Shown: positions 34,010 through 44,993 of the stretch, one piece after another
Layout: every line of letters begins with the position of its first letter
Position numbering within the stretch: the first letter of the stretch is position 1
Source: Gracilariopsis chorda
Lineage: Eukaryota > Rhodophyta > Florideophyceae > Gracilariales > Gracilariaceae
Length of the DNA: 64,000 nt
Assembly (NCBI GenBank): GCA_003194525.1
Contig: NBIV01000003.1
Location: 496,001 to 560,000, forward strand
Direction of reading: 5' to 3'
The notes under the pieces: model-generated
The model's database searches: none
What the model saw: the letters and a program-made list of their open reading frames with translations, nothing else
Told to the model about the DNA's origin: nothing
Made by a program: the position numbers and the translations under genes

Positions 34010-34080
34010 TTCACGGTCTATGGGGTCGGTGTCTACAGTATGATACTAGGCACCGACCCCACCCCACCACAGACCGTGAA
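34010..34080. repeat. Perfect-armed long hairpin
   Basis: An outer arm TTCACGGTCT (34010-34019) pairs with AGACCGTGAA (34071-34080). An inner arm GGGGTCGGTG pairs with CACCGACCCC, with a loop of about 17 bases. It lies about 390 bp downstream of the SIN3 stop and is outside any coding region. It could be an RNA hairpin (precursor-like), a terminator-like element or the fold-back core of a small transposon. Confidence 0.75.
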
Positions 34081-34137
34081 CCCAGGCCCTGCCTAGATTC
34101 ATACGTGTGCAGAGCCACAGTAGTTCATCACTTCCGA

Positions 34138-34173
34138 GGTACCTTTGGTACCAACGGTACCAACGGTACAACC
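34138..34173 (+). repeat. Short 9-bp tandem repeat
   Basis: Four units of GGTACCAAC-like sequence (the outer two diverged), each holding a GGTACC palindrome or remnant. Confidence 0.85.
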
Positions 34174-34632
34174 GAAGCAAGTCCCGATGAAGCTGGCCTT
34201 GTTGCGATTCTCGCAGGCATTTCCCTCCCTATTTCGTCCACAGAGCACTACATTCCATGGAGAGTACTACTGGAGCAGCACACCTTTACACACGTGTACA
34301 GTTTACACGTGTACAGAGTTATGTGCTGAACTTCTGCCGCAATCTTACCAAGGCGAATCGGGGGAGGCAGAGCAGAGCGTCTGCTGCCGAAGTGACTAGC
34401 AAATCCGGTCTACTTAAGAAACAACGTTTAGTGGAGAAGAGAACAGGTAATTGTTTACCTCCACTGGAGAAAAACAACGGTGACATTCCTTACATGAATC
34501 TACCCATGCAGAGGGTTGTGTCAAAGAATTGGTTATTCACAGTTCACCATATGCTAATCCAACACCAGATCGGTCCACTCTGAGATGTGTGAGTACTGAA
34601 TAATGGAAGGCGATTATGACGACCCTGCAATA

Positions 34633-35235
34633 TTAGAAAAAGTCGAATGCACTCCCGAAAGCATCTCCAAGCATGGACCACACGCTCTCCGCTTCTGGCT
34701 GAACTAGTCCTATTGGTGTTTCTAAATCGGTTCCAAGCTGTGGCTCAACACATGGATCTGGTTCATCGCCGTTGAATATTGAGTTGGGTAACCTAACCCC
34801 TCCGATAGCCAATCCCAACAGCGCAAATTCTTCAGCAGTAACAACACCATCGGCAATACAATCGTCCCAAACCTGAGACACTGAATATCCCCTAGCTCCC
34901 ATCTTCAAAAGACGAAAGGCAGATACTATAACCCCTTTTCCCTTTTTAAGATTTTTCACTCCACTTTTCCTCAAGATCGCCTCATTGCTGAGACCTTCCT
35001 TCCCGTAGTACAGTAGATTTCTGGCATAAGTTTCCTTACCACCATTGAAGGAGCCGGTGTACTTGTGTCTTAGATTGCCTCGAATGTGTTGTTGTCCCGA
35101 GGAAAGAGTTTGCACGCCGTTTCCGGTTTGAACGAATGCATGTACGTCGGAGGGTTGCGAACTGTTGAATCCGTTGACAAGATGAACTAAATTGGTATTC
35201 TCGTCTTCGAGAACTTGTACAGTTGTGCGAACCAT
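34633..35235 (-). CDS. Hypothetical 200-aa protein
   Basis: Intact frame from ATG 35235 to a stop at 34633. No signal peptide or membrane segment. The centre is basic (about residues 55-100, with VKNLKKGKGVIVSAFRLLKMG) and the C-terminus is acidic and Phe-rich (LGDAFGSAFDFF). The N-terminal TVQVLEDENTNLVHLVNGFNS could form a short helix. I do not recognise a family. It is convergent with SIN3 across a 1-kb gap that holds the hairpin and tandem repeat. Length and composition favour a real gene over chance, but it could belong to an unknown mobile element. Confidence 0.5.
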   Translation of the reverse strand: MVRTTVQVLEDENTNLVHLVNGFNSSQPSDVHAFVQTGNGVQTLSSGQQHIRGNLRHKYTGSFNGGKETYARNLLYYGKEGLSNEAILRKSGVKNLKKGKGVIVSAFRLLKMGARGYSVSQVWDDCIADGVVTAEEFALLGLAIGGVRLPNSIFNGDEPDPCVEPQLGTDLETPIGLVQPEAESVWSMLGDAFGSAFDFF

Positions 35236-35883
35236 GACTGCTTTTTCGTTGCACCAACAAGTGGAGAATCAGTAAGTTGTACGTGACGAAGACGGGTTGC
35301 TGTGAGAGGCTGTACGAATGGTGACACAAGAGTATCTGAAATATGGATGTAGAGTTGAGAAGAAGAAGACGAGAATGACGAAGAGCGGGAGACGAATCGA
35401 TACTCTTATACGCAATCGGTGACCAGCCGAGAAACGCAACAACATGATGCTGCAAGATTGGGTCTCGCTACGAGAATAACCAGTCAAGCGTTGAGCGGCC
35501 TAACAGTATGCATCTATGACGTGCTGGTAACAAGAAGCACCGAAGCAAGTCTTCATACGCGGTGTGTGTCGGGAAGATGCTCATCCAATCCAAATTTGAA
35601 TGACGCGACCAGCGTTTGAGGGAGTGCCTTCCCAAAACTTGGGTGGTTATAACAATGCTGAATTAGATGCCAACTACAGGGATCGGAGATACCAGAGACG
35701 CCATAGCTGTATTATCACACAGGATGCGGCACGGGAGCACTTTCGAAAGTCAGGACGAAGGAGTTCTGACAAGTGCGTGCAAACAAGGCATTCAGGCATT
35801 GCGGCCAGGCAATATCCAGGTACCGTTGCAAACAGTTGGCGCTTACGTACCTCCGGTTTCGGGGCGTAATGGGTCGTTCCTGA

Positions 35884-36157
35884 TGTAACAGCCTGTCCTA
35901 TTAAGCAATCCTATCACTAAGACTGCGTACTACTCAGACGTAGCTCAGTGAGCACGGCGCGCTGCTCGCGCTGCTGACGCAAGATGCTTCGAGCATTTGA
36001 CTTTACTATACAATAAATTGGGCCAGACTCAACCGGCCCGGGGAGGCAAAGGCAAGAGGCCATAGAGATTCAATCGCTCCTCGTTTCTCTGTCTGTGCGC
36101 TCCAGACCAAAGTCCTCGGGCGCAACCATTTCCAACTCTACCCTAATTATAAACCCA
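35884..36157 (+). repeat. LTR-like dispersed repeat, copy 1
   Basis: It starts TGTAACAGCCTGT and ends ...AAACCCA. It is similar over most of its length to 44763-44993 (shared blocks AAGACTGCGTACTACTCAGA, TACAATAAATTGG, TCTCTGTCTGTGCGCTCCA, GGGCGCAACCAT). It carries about 45 extra GC-rich bases after ACGTAG that copy 2 lacks. The TG...CA ends suggest a short solo LTR, but I see no target duplication. Confidence 0.6.
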
Positions 36158-36659
36158 GCTTCAACGCTCTCAAGTTCGCTCGCTCCCAGGGATCCGCCGA
36201 TGTTTGATTGGCATAGCGAATTTCAGTAGTACAGGAAGGATGGAAATTATTTAGGCAGCTGCATATCTTAAAAAAGACAAAATATACAACACGGTTTACG
36301 TTACGATCGGTGGCAAATTAGACAACCACGGATTGTTTTGAGAACAGAAACTTGTTTTTTTACGGAGAACAAAAACTTACCGTCAAAAATGACTAACAGG
36401 ACAAGTAGAGACGGCCTTCGGCCGGATGCGGCGCTGCGCGCCGCGTTGTTTTTGTAGCTTTGTGTGTTTAGTAGCATTCGGAGGCTCTACGAGCACTTTG
36501 CTCGCTTGCGCTCGCAATAGCGCTCGTAGAACCACAGGGCGCTGCGGAGCCTAGACTATGTGGAGCCGTAAGGGTTTTTGTTTAGGTTCTTAAACTGACT
36601 GCAGTGCCAGCCAATGATGCGAAAGCGGGACACGTTTCTTTCTGTAACTGGCTTGCATT
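36158..36659. other. Non-coding stretch with GC-rich fold-back motifs
   Basis: No gene. Around 36416-36545 lie short inverted repeats such as GGCCTTCGGCC and GCGCTGCGCGC, and a GAGC..GCTC series. Similar motifs recur at 36890 (GGCCTTTGGCC). Confidence 0.5.
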
Positions 36660-37413
36660 GCATTCATTACTGGATTGCTAGCCACTAAGCAGCCAGCTTT
36701 GCTGCTGCTGCTGCTGCTGAATTTTTTATATGGTAGGAAGGCTTTGTGCCAAATGGGCGTTTTTCATGGCGAACGGAAGCGTGCAAAACGATTTTGTGAC
36801 ACAACTCCTCCTGTCAGTCAACAACACCCCTCTCATACATGAGCAAATCCTTAAGGAGTGGGGGTGTTGAGAAAAGTAGAAGCGGCCTTTGGCCGCGGGT
36901 GGCGCTGCGTGTTGCTGAATAGGGGTGGCTTTGGGGGATCTGCAGGCCGTTTCTGCTCGGTATCGCTCGGAAATGGCCTGCAAAACCAATGGGGGCTGCA
37001 TCGCCGAGAGTGAATATGGATTACAGTTGCAGTTGAGCGCTCGCGCGTTGGTGATTGGCTGGCACTGCAGTTGTGTATGTACAGTACAGTATATTGTAAT
37101 TGGCTGGCACCACCAAAATAGCTGCAGTTCCAGCCACTGTGCAGCGGTGTGGTTGGCACTGCTGCATTGCTAGCCACTTGGAAGCTGCGGCAGTCAACAT
37201 GCAGCAGCATGCAGCGGCATGCAGCAGCATCCAATAAGCTGTACGCTTTGCTGCTGCTGCTGCTACTGAATTTTTTGATTGGTGGGGAGGCGTGAAAATT
37301 GCATGCACTGAATGGGGCGTGCAAGCGGATTTTTTGGTTCAACGCCTCCCGTCAATCAACAACATCCCCCTCATACATGTGTAACTCATTATAGAATGGG
37401 GTGGAGTTGAGAT
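36660..37413 (+). repeat. Diverged direct repeat pair with GCT tracts and a fold-back
   Basis: Copy 1 is about 36660-36876 and copy 2 about 37163-37413. Both read: TTGCTAGCCAC, a tract of GCT triplets (five to six units), GAATTTTTT, then TCAACAACA.CCC and CTCATACATG, ending in a GTGGGG..TTGAGA-like block. In copy 2, TTGATTGGTGGGGAGGCGT (37275-37293) is inverted at 37340-37358, making a hairpin; copy 1 keeps a decayed version. It looks like two copies of a small fold-back element. Confidence 0.65.
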
Positions 37414-38194
37414 GATGAACTTCAGGTTGTTAAGAAATAGTTCAGCTAATTGCTTTCGACAATTTTATTGCAGTCGGCACTTGCCTCATCACCTCTTTAA
37501 CGCGGTTCATGCAGTGCACGTGTCCCCTTAATGAAGATTTTAAGGCTTTCGTCGCTCTTTTTTGAAGCCTTGCCGCCGATCATTTGAAGCAATTGGATGC
37601 GTTAACCTCGTCCCATGTTAGCTAATTATTGTCCACTACACTTCTCAATAATGCCATGCCGAGACAAGACATATTGAAGAATGGGATAATTTTGTTGGTT
37701 CTTTATGCGTAATCTACCAAGCAGATGTAAGCTGATCGTGAAGATTCCATTAACTTTTCAAAGCATTATGGTCTACTGCAGCTGTTTGATAAGCTACCTG
37801 ATCATGTGCCGAATGATGGAACCGTACCACAGCGTGTCGAAATCACTAATGACCTTCCTTGCAAAGCTACTGAAGTGGTACAAGGTGCTTGTCCATTTCT
37901 GAACTCGAACAGCGTGCAAATCGATCATCTCAAAACCAAAAGTAACAAAAGAAATACTAACGACGACAGGTTCTCCACAAATCCTTGACGTTGCTTGAAC
38001 CTCGATGACGCAGTGAAGGTGATAAGAAATCTGGCTTTCACTACGACGAAAATGGAAAAACAGTACAACAAAGTCTAAATCCAGAGCATGGCCACTCAGT
38101 GCGTCGGTAAGCTGTTTGAAAACCGTACCCAAAGAGCTCTCGCTGAATTCCAAAAGCATTCCGATACCCGTGGTTTTGCCTTGTTTTAGTACAG
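37414..38194. other. No confident feature
   Basis: Short ORFs occur on both strands (37794-38159 minus is the longest). None has a recognisable motif. It is the left flank of copia element D. Confidence 0.4.
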
Positions 38195-38749
38195 TGTTTA
38201 CTTTATACGCTCCTAAGGATGGGCTGTTACGGAAGATTCCTCACGGAGTATCTGTATTTATTAAATGGTGCCACGTAGCACACCACTCCAGAGAAATCGT
38301 TCCAGCGGACTGTAATTCGATTAGGTAGAATAACCTACCTTCGATTTTTATAGGTTACAGTAGATACTTTCCGTCGAGGTCAGCTTGCGGCACTGTATAT
38401 AGTGCCCCGCTGGAGCTCCATCTCCTGGGAAATAAACCAAGTACCCTCGAGGCTTGTTGTAGTTCGTCTGGTTCAATCTCGGGATACTCACCTTCAGATA
38501 CACTATTACGTCATCCTCAAGGTGTGGTTTCTAAGCTGCCGATACCCAGCGCGTCCCATAACAGCGCCTGAAGGTATATCGTCCACTAAGTGAACCCGAT
38601 TTCTGCTTGTTGCAGGCGGATCTCCTTTCAGGATTCCCACAGTCGCCGCTACTATATTAGGGAGACCACCACCTACTGGAACTCATCTGTTACGCCCAAT
38701 CTAAAAGTCCTATTTTACGGACGTTGTGCTCACCACTGGCTCTACCACA
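38195..38749 (+). repeat. Element D 5' LTR (555 bp)
   Basis: Starts TGTTTACTTT and ends CTACCACA. The end points come from similarity to the inverted copy at 42592-43146, which is also 555 bp by the same criteria. A TATATAGTGC box near 38395 may be the element promoter. Confidence 0.65.
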
Positions 38750-38939
38750 CTCGTCTCGCAGACCATCCGATCCCAGTTCTTATAATCGCTTGTCGAAAGG
38801 TAAACCAGGTTCGAATAGGAAGCACAGAGCGGACATCAAAGATACGTACTGCTACCATTGTGGAAGAGGGACCACATTAGCGGTGGTCTGCAATGCAAGG
38901 AACTGAGTTTCCAAACCAAACGAATTCGAATGGAAAAAG

Positions 38940-39240
38940 AAGCTCGTCAAAAGCCACATGAATCCAATGACTGCTCCAAACCCTCTCAACGAAGTCATCT
39001 CTAACTCTTTAACTGCCGGGAAAGGACCCAATTCGAACATCATAACCTTTTCGAAGTATCCAAACCCCATTATTGACCCTGGTTGCTCAAAACGTGTTGG
39101 TGGACGCAACCGTATTGCCCAGCTTTGCCTGTCAATTGGGATAGAAATTGTTCTAGAAGAGCTTGATTGCTCTTCTTTCTTCCATGTTGTTGGCAACGAA
39201 TTCGTACATGCCAAACCAACGTTTGCCAAGTAGACTCTCC
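38940..39240 (+). pseudogene. Element D protease region
   Basis: Aspartic-protease-like block IIDPGCSKRVGG, matching IIDVGCSRSFGG in element C. The usual DTGA/DSGA motif is altered to D.GCS in both elements, as in copia proteases (D-S-G-A/C-S). Confidence 0.7.
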
Positions 39241-39629
39241 ACAGCAGCGATGAAAAAGAAAATTCGTTGTACATCCATTTCCAAGTCGTTGAAAGAACCT
39301 GCCCTTTGCTAGTTGAACTTCACGTTCTTTCACAATGTCACATTCTCGGTGAACAAAACCAGATCAAAGCCCCAACAGGAACTGTTCGCACTCTGTCCGG
39401 GTTGTTCTACGAACTTACCACACTGGACGTGAGTTGAATGAAAGAATGCATATCCTGCTCGTTCCTTCTTGCAAATTTTCCGCAAGGTCAATGTTGTCTG
39501 AACTCAGGACAGGAAATCCTGCCAAGAAACTCATGGGAAATGAAGAACGATTCGCGAAGCGTTTCCACCTCTAACCAGACTGCAATCCTAGGGACATGTA
39601 GAGAATTTGTAGCCATACAGGAGTACTAA

Positions 39630-40441
39630 CCAGAGCCTTGGAAGCACTGATACGTGAGACGTACTCGTCGTGCAAGACCTGTGCCTCAACAGGCCGGCTA
39701 CTTGCATCTCGCAAGGTTTCGTTTTCTCGGTTCTTGAAATCGTTCCACGAACATGTGCAGTTGGATCATATTCATCGCAGAACGTGGAGACCTTCCAATT
39801 TACACATGAAGGAAGCTGCAAAGGGTTTTTTTGCAGCGGCCCTGTGCTTCTCTCGCACAATGAAGGAAGCGTTGAAGCCCTTCAATACCTACTGGATTAG
39901 TATCAAGGAACAACCCGTTGAACTATCAGTAGACCCCGAGTTCTTTGAGGACGGCCTTTTGGCTATGTGCGCCTCCCACGACATTCAGTACAAACCTCGG
40001 CCTGCACAACGCTACAACAAGCTAGGCATTGCAGAATCATCTCATGAAGACATGCACTATTTTGATCAAGGGCTCATTAAGGAAAGAGGCTTCGCTGCCA
40101 TTAACGGTCTTCTTCTTCACTCTGATCAAGAGATAGTCGCTCGAGCCGTCTTTGTCAAGACCAGTCCCATAGGCTCAAGACTCGCCTCAAGTTTGGAACT
40201 TGCGCATGGATATCGCCCCGCATTGTCAGGAATCGATCAGAATCCTGTCAGGAAGCAGGTTCTCTCCGCAAATTACGAGAAAACTTCTCGCCACGCTGCT
40301 CATCGCTTCATTCTTTCAAAGAATGTGAACTGCCTCGAACAAACGTTCCTTAGGCTTAGCACCCCTGTGTACTTCTTCAGGAAGGGACCCAAACGAGGAA
40401 AATGGTATTCCAGATTTGTCAAGGAAGTGAATGAAAACTAA
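39630..40441 (+). pseudogene. Element D integrase region
   Basis: Zinc-finger remnant SCKTCASTGR is followed by VQLDHIHRRTW (first Asp), LSVDPEFF (second Asp) and NKLGIAES (Glu), consistent with a DDE integrase core. Element C has the matching blocks SAEPEFE and HNKICSVES. Confidence 0.7.
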
Positions 40442-40899
40442 TTTATCGTATTCAAGACAAAGAATCTCAAAGGATACAGTTGTACGGTAGCATAAGAAGA
40501 CTTGCGCCTCCAACCCAATTCGAACCTACTTCGCGAGGTGGAAGAAATAGGACTTGGATGGAATGAACTCGTCCTTGACGAGGCCACAAAAGCAACCTCA
40601 GAAAGTCCAATTTCACGACAAGTGGACAACACACAACACAAACAATAAGTCACAGTGTCAGACCTAAACCAATCCGACTTTTCCGATTGGAATGATCAGC
40701 CCTCTATTGTTGCGTATCTTGGTCAAAGCGCATTGGTCACACCATTCAACCGCCCGTCAAAGGGTATCGGTTATTACGCCTCAATCAAGAGCACCATGCT
40801 TAAAACCATGTCCTTGACTACCGCAAAGCAGATGATACTCCAAAACCTTTATCAATCCCTCCGCAACGAACCTTTGTCGTAGCATAAACATCAATGTGC

Positions 40900-42376
40900 C
40901 CCACGTTGGTTGCTAGATGAGGCTATTGAAAAGGAAAAGAATTCATGTGCCGAACGGAAGGCTTATGTACCCGTCTCTACACGCTTTCTTCCTTGCAATG
41001 CCAACTTCATATCATCACAACACTTCTTCGTAATCAAGCACGAGGGATATAGCAACCAGTTGAAACTTAATTTTCCACTGGTTGCTTTCCCAATCTTATT
41101 CCTCATGGTAACAAAGGCAAGCAGAAGCACGATTTGCGCTCTGATTCTTCAACGGCCCAGTCTTCTACTCTTAGAATGCTTCTAACCCTTGCGACTCTGT
41201 TTCCCTTCACTATCGCTCCCGTTGATGAAAAATCCGCATATCTTCAAGATAGAAAACTGAATAGGGACATTTACATAAAACCTCCACGAGAATGGAAGAA
41301 GTTTGTCGATGAGGAATGGAAACTACCATCCCCAGCCTACGGCCTCGTAGATTCAGGCCGGCTTTGGCACCTCTGTGTCGAAAACTGGATCTTCGAGCAA
41401 GGATTTGTCGATCTTCCTGGTGTTCCTCAGTTCTTTCTTCTGTAGTGGGGAAGTAAGGTCACGAATCTCCTTGCTAAAGTTGTAGACGACATGATCTTCA
41501 CTGGAAAGCCTGAAGCTCTCCAACAATTCCAGAAGTGCATATCTGCGAAGTTTGATGTTGGAAGATTCAGCTCTGAGTCAGACATCGTGTTCAACAGTCT
41601 TTTTATTCGACCAACTCCAGAACTTTATGTCTCCATCACATGGATGAATTTGTGATCTCAATTACCGGTATTGATCTCACCCCTTCGCGCATGAAGCAAT
41701 ATTACGAACCTTGCAGGCCACAGAAAATCAGAGAAAGTCAGAGATTCACTGGCAAGCTGAATTTTCTGGGACATGGAATACTCTCGCAAGCTTCTCTTGT
41801 TGCTAGCAAGATGCACCAATATGTCTCGAAACCTAATGTTTCAAACATTCGCCAACTTAACGCTGCCCTGACACACATTAGTTCCCTAAAGTCTCACATC
41901 TACTTCACATTTCCACAAGAACCACTGCCAAACAAACTTGAGCTACTCCAAGTACTCAGCTTGAGTGTTGCAGCATCTGGAACGTCTTCGTATGGACAAA
42001 AATGTTCTTAAAAGGTGTAATATTCGAATCAAAGAATGGCATCGTTTACCAACACATCGATTGGCATAGCTCAAAGCAAAATCGTGTTTCATTCTCATGG
42101 GCTGGCACAGAAATTCTGGGTGCTGCGTACACAGCTGATCGAGCGATCCACATGTCTGAAGCGGTTGCCTACATTATGAAAATGAATGGGGATCGAGCAC
42201 GGCCTGATCTCACACTCCTGGTTGACTCAAATGCTCTTTTCACCATCATTTCGACTCTCCACGAGCAAAAGGACTTTCGATTGAGACCCACGGTCACTCA
42301 ACTACGTGATTCCTTTGATTCGAACGAGATAGATAAAAAAATTGATTTGCATACCGGGAGCTTTGAAGCTAGTTGA
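40900..42376 (+). pseudogene. Element D reverse transcriptase and RNase H region
   Basis: Copia RT signatures: RDIYIKPPREWKKFV, AYGLVDSGRLWHLC, then VVDDMIF at the catalytic position. The RNase H end reads HIDWHSSKQNRVSFSWAGTE, the copia SRKQ...S..AE type of ending. Broken in several places. Confidence 0.85.
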
Positions 42377-42479
42377 CTCATAGACAAAGATCAACCCTCA
42401 CGCGGTGAAGTACTTGAACCAATCGATGACGGATGGATTCACTCCAGAATCATTGAAAAATTTTCTCTTTACCGAAAGG

Positions 42480-43146
42480 TGATGTCAGATTGTATTTCGT
42501 CTCCCTTATATCGCTAGGTACTTGCTCTCTTTCGAATTCGTGTTGAAGAGCCATTCCTAATCTTCTGGTGCGAGACCATTCGCTCTACTACTGTGGTACA
42601 GCCAGTGGTGAGCACAACGTCCGTAAAATAGGACTCTAAGATTCGGCCTAACGGGTGGGTTCTGAGAGGTGATGGTCTCTCTAGTATAGGAACGGCGATC
42701 GGGGGAATCCTGGAAGAAGATACGCAAGCACCAAGCAGATAGCTGGTTTACTGTGCGGACGATAATCCTACAGACACTGTTATGGGACGCGCTGGGTATT
42801 GGCGACTTAGAAACAACCCCTAGAGGATGACGTAATAGTGCACCTGAAGGTGAGTATCACGAAGTTCAACCAGACGAACTAGAACAAGCCTCGAGGGTGC
42901 TTGGTTTACTTTACCGAAGATTGAGCTTCCAGCAGCCCACTATATACAATGCCGTGAGCTGACCTCGACGGAAACTATCTATTGCACGCTACAAAAATCT
43001 AAGTTAGGTTATCCTACCTAATTGAATAACAATCCGCTGAAACAATTCCTCTGGAGTGGTGTGCCCACGTGGTACCAGTACAAAACACGAGTACTCCGTT
43101 AGGAATCTTCCGTAACAGCCCATGCTTAGGAGCATGCACAGTATCC
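42480..43146 (-). repeat. Inverted copy of the element D LTR with a short internal stub
   Basis: 42592-43146 is the reverse-oriented counterpart of 38195-38749 (shared blocks TCCGTCGAGGTCAGC, CCCTCGAGGCTTGTT, ACGTCATCCTC, TTTTACGGACGTTGTGCTCA). On the minus strand, sequence just beyond the LTR (42480-42591) continues as internal sequence similar to that after D's LTR, then stops at the junction with D's 3' tail. It is therefore the start of a second copia copy joined head-on to D. Confidence 0.75.
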
Positions 43147-44762
43147 ATTTCACTACAACTAGTATGCGTATCTCGAGTACTTAGTCGAAATTACTGGTAT
43201 CTCTTACACAGCATTTCAACGATTCTTCGCTCATCTTAAGCGGATATTGTTCGACAGCATCCAAAATCTGTCTCAACTTCGAGCTAACACAGACCAGGTG
43301 ATCCACATTCTTTCGTCGCAGTCGAACAAGGAATCCTTCGTCGCTTTGTTCCAACAACCAACCAATCTTGTCCATTGACCGCAATTTGTTGATGCAAACC
43401 CTGTTCAGTGCCACCCTTTTCGCGTTGTCGTTGATCCATTAGCGTGCATTGGTAAATGAAATTATGAGTGGAATCTTTCCACTAAGCATCACCTACCGAG
43501 CGTATTCGTGACCAATTGTCTTCGCAATTCCAGTACCCAGTGATGTCTGAAAGCATAGTTCCCTTGTTCGGCAAATTCCCATACGCTCCTCTTTCATTCC
43601 AAACCATTCTGATTCCTCAGTCACAGGTCGCGCCCCGCAACTAGAGACCCGAACTGGCATAAACGGATTTCGGACACAGTAGTATTGAAAGCATTCTACC
43701 GCATCCACAAAATTGGTGAGATGCAACGTGGTGGAGTCCGTCAAGTTTTCGTGCGCAGAACTAAAGGGTATACCTCCACTCGAAATATCCTGATTTCCCA
43801 ACACATTCACCATTTCAACTCCGCTAAGCGTATAAAGCTTTACATCATGCCATCCATAACGCGGTTCATCATGATTTCTCCCATAGTATAGGGGACCAAC
43901 AACGTTTTGCACCCTGACTGAAGTTCAGAGCACAGTAATGTGAGGGATAAACATATCCTTGTCGACACCCTACTCTTCTACACTTTGATCCTTTTCTTCA
44001 TACAAGTCTATGCGCAACGCCAGATCATGATGCAAGTACTTTCCCGGCCAATCAAAGCAGTACTAGGCTATGGCACTACCTGCAATGCTCTTCTTATCTG
44101 CTGACTAGACAATGGTCGCCATATAAATGCTCCAGCATGTATCTTTTACCTTTACTGCAGTCTTGTCTTGCAGTCATAAATGTATCCTCTATGATTCATT
44201 TCCCGTCTGATGTTCGTGTACACCCACGCGTTGACTGGGTCTTATCTTTATCGTCATATAGCACCACGCTGCTGTGCTCTCGGGCAGCTGTGGCCATGAT
44301 CGTTCGCACACTTATCAATTCTTCAACTACGCCAAGTCGCGCATCGTGCCAGCATTTCAGTCTTCGTAGCATGCGTTCTATTACTGCTCTGCTGCCTAAT
44401 ATCGCTCTGAAGTCCCTCCTATTCCTGTTATGTCGTGATTGCTCTGCTTCGCTATGCCGCGCTTGCTTTGATTCGGTAAGCAACCCATCCAAGCTCCTCC
44501 TAGTTACTCAACTAGTGGGGTAGTCACTTTAGTCGCTACAGCACTGGCTCCACTATTCAACGGCAAAGGCGGCAGTTTATATATTGTTAACACTGCCGCG
44601 CCGTGGCGGCCAACGCTGACTGCAGTTCAAAAATTTAAAGTCGGTTCTGCTGTTTCAGACTGCGCTATGCTTTTACCTGTTTTTTGGGTGCGAGCTGCAT
44701 ACGTTTCCGTGCATTTGTGCTCAACTGCAAATTTCTGCCCCTTTCCCCACAAAGTAGGGGGG
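43147..44762. other. Unassigned region with two minus-strand open stretches
   Basis: Minus-strand open stretches at 43181-43414 (77 codons) and 43493-43912 (139 codons) have protein-like composition (for example GRNHDEPRYGWHDVKLY), but no motif I recognise. A further stretch at 44137-44523 is open on both strands and looks non-coding. Immediately before 44763 lies AGTAGGGGGG (44753-44762), which resembles a polypurine tract, so this region may be the remains of an LTR element interior. Confidence 0.4.
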
Positions 44763-44993
44763 TGTACAGCCTGTTATATTTGGCAACCCTATCACCAAGA
44801 CTGCGTACTACTCAGACGTAGATCAAAGAGCATTTGACCTTAATGTACAATAAATTGGATCTGGACTCTACTGAACCGGAGAAGCGAAGGCAAGAGACTA
44901 TAGAAATTCAATCGCTTGACATTTCTCTGTCTGTGCGCTCCATAGCAAAGTCATTGGGCGCAACCATGTCCAGTTTTACCCCAAATGAATACA
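44763..44993 (+). repeat. LTR-like dispersed repeat, copy 2
   Basis: Starts TGTACAGCCTGT and ends ATGAATACA; diverged relative of 35884-36157. Unlike copy 1 it is preceded by a purine tract, consistent with being a 3' LTR. Confidence 0.6.

Larger units (their letters stand above)
38195..42376 (+). mobile_element. Element D: Ty1/copia-type LTR element, old and broken
   Basis: Order is 5' LTR, remnant of gag zinc knuckle, protease, integrase, reverse transcriptase and RNase H: integrase before RT, as in copia. Most of gag is missing between the LTR and the knuckle. Frames are broken in many places (more than five), so it is an old fossil. Its right end has no LTR in the same orientation; instead an inverted LTR of the same family lies at 42592-43146. 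Sequence is homologous throughout to element C on the other strand. A GalEa-like copia lineage, reported from red algae and crustaceans, is a possible assignment but untested. Confidence 0.85.

Noticed and set aside
35941-36000. TAGCTCAGTGAGCA resembles a tRNA A box
   Set aside because: It lies in the extra GC-rich piece of an LTR-like repeat. No foldable tRNA or B box of the right form follows.
38590-38906. Plus-strand ORFs at the end of element D's LTR considered as a gene
   Set aside because: They span the LTR end and the remnant of gag; best explained as parts of element D.
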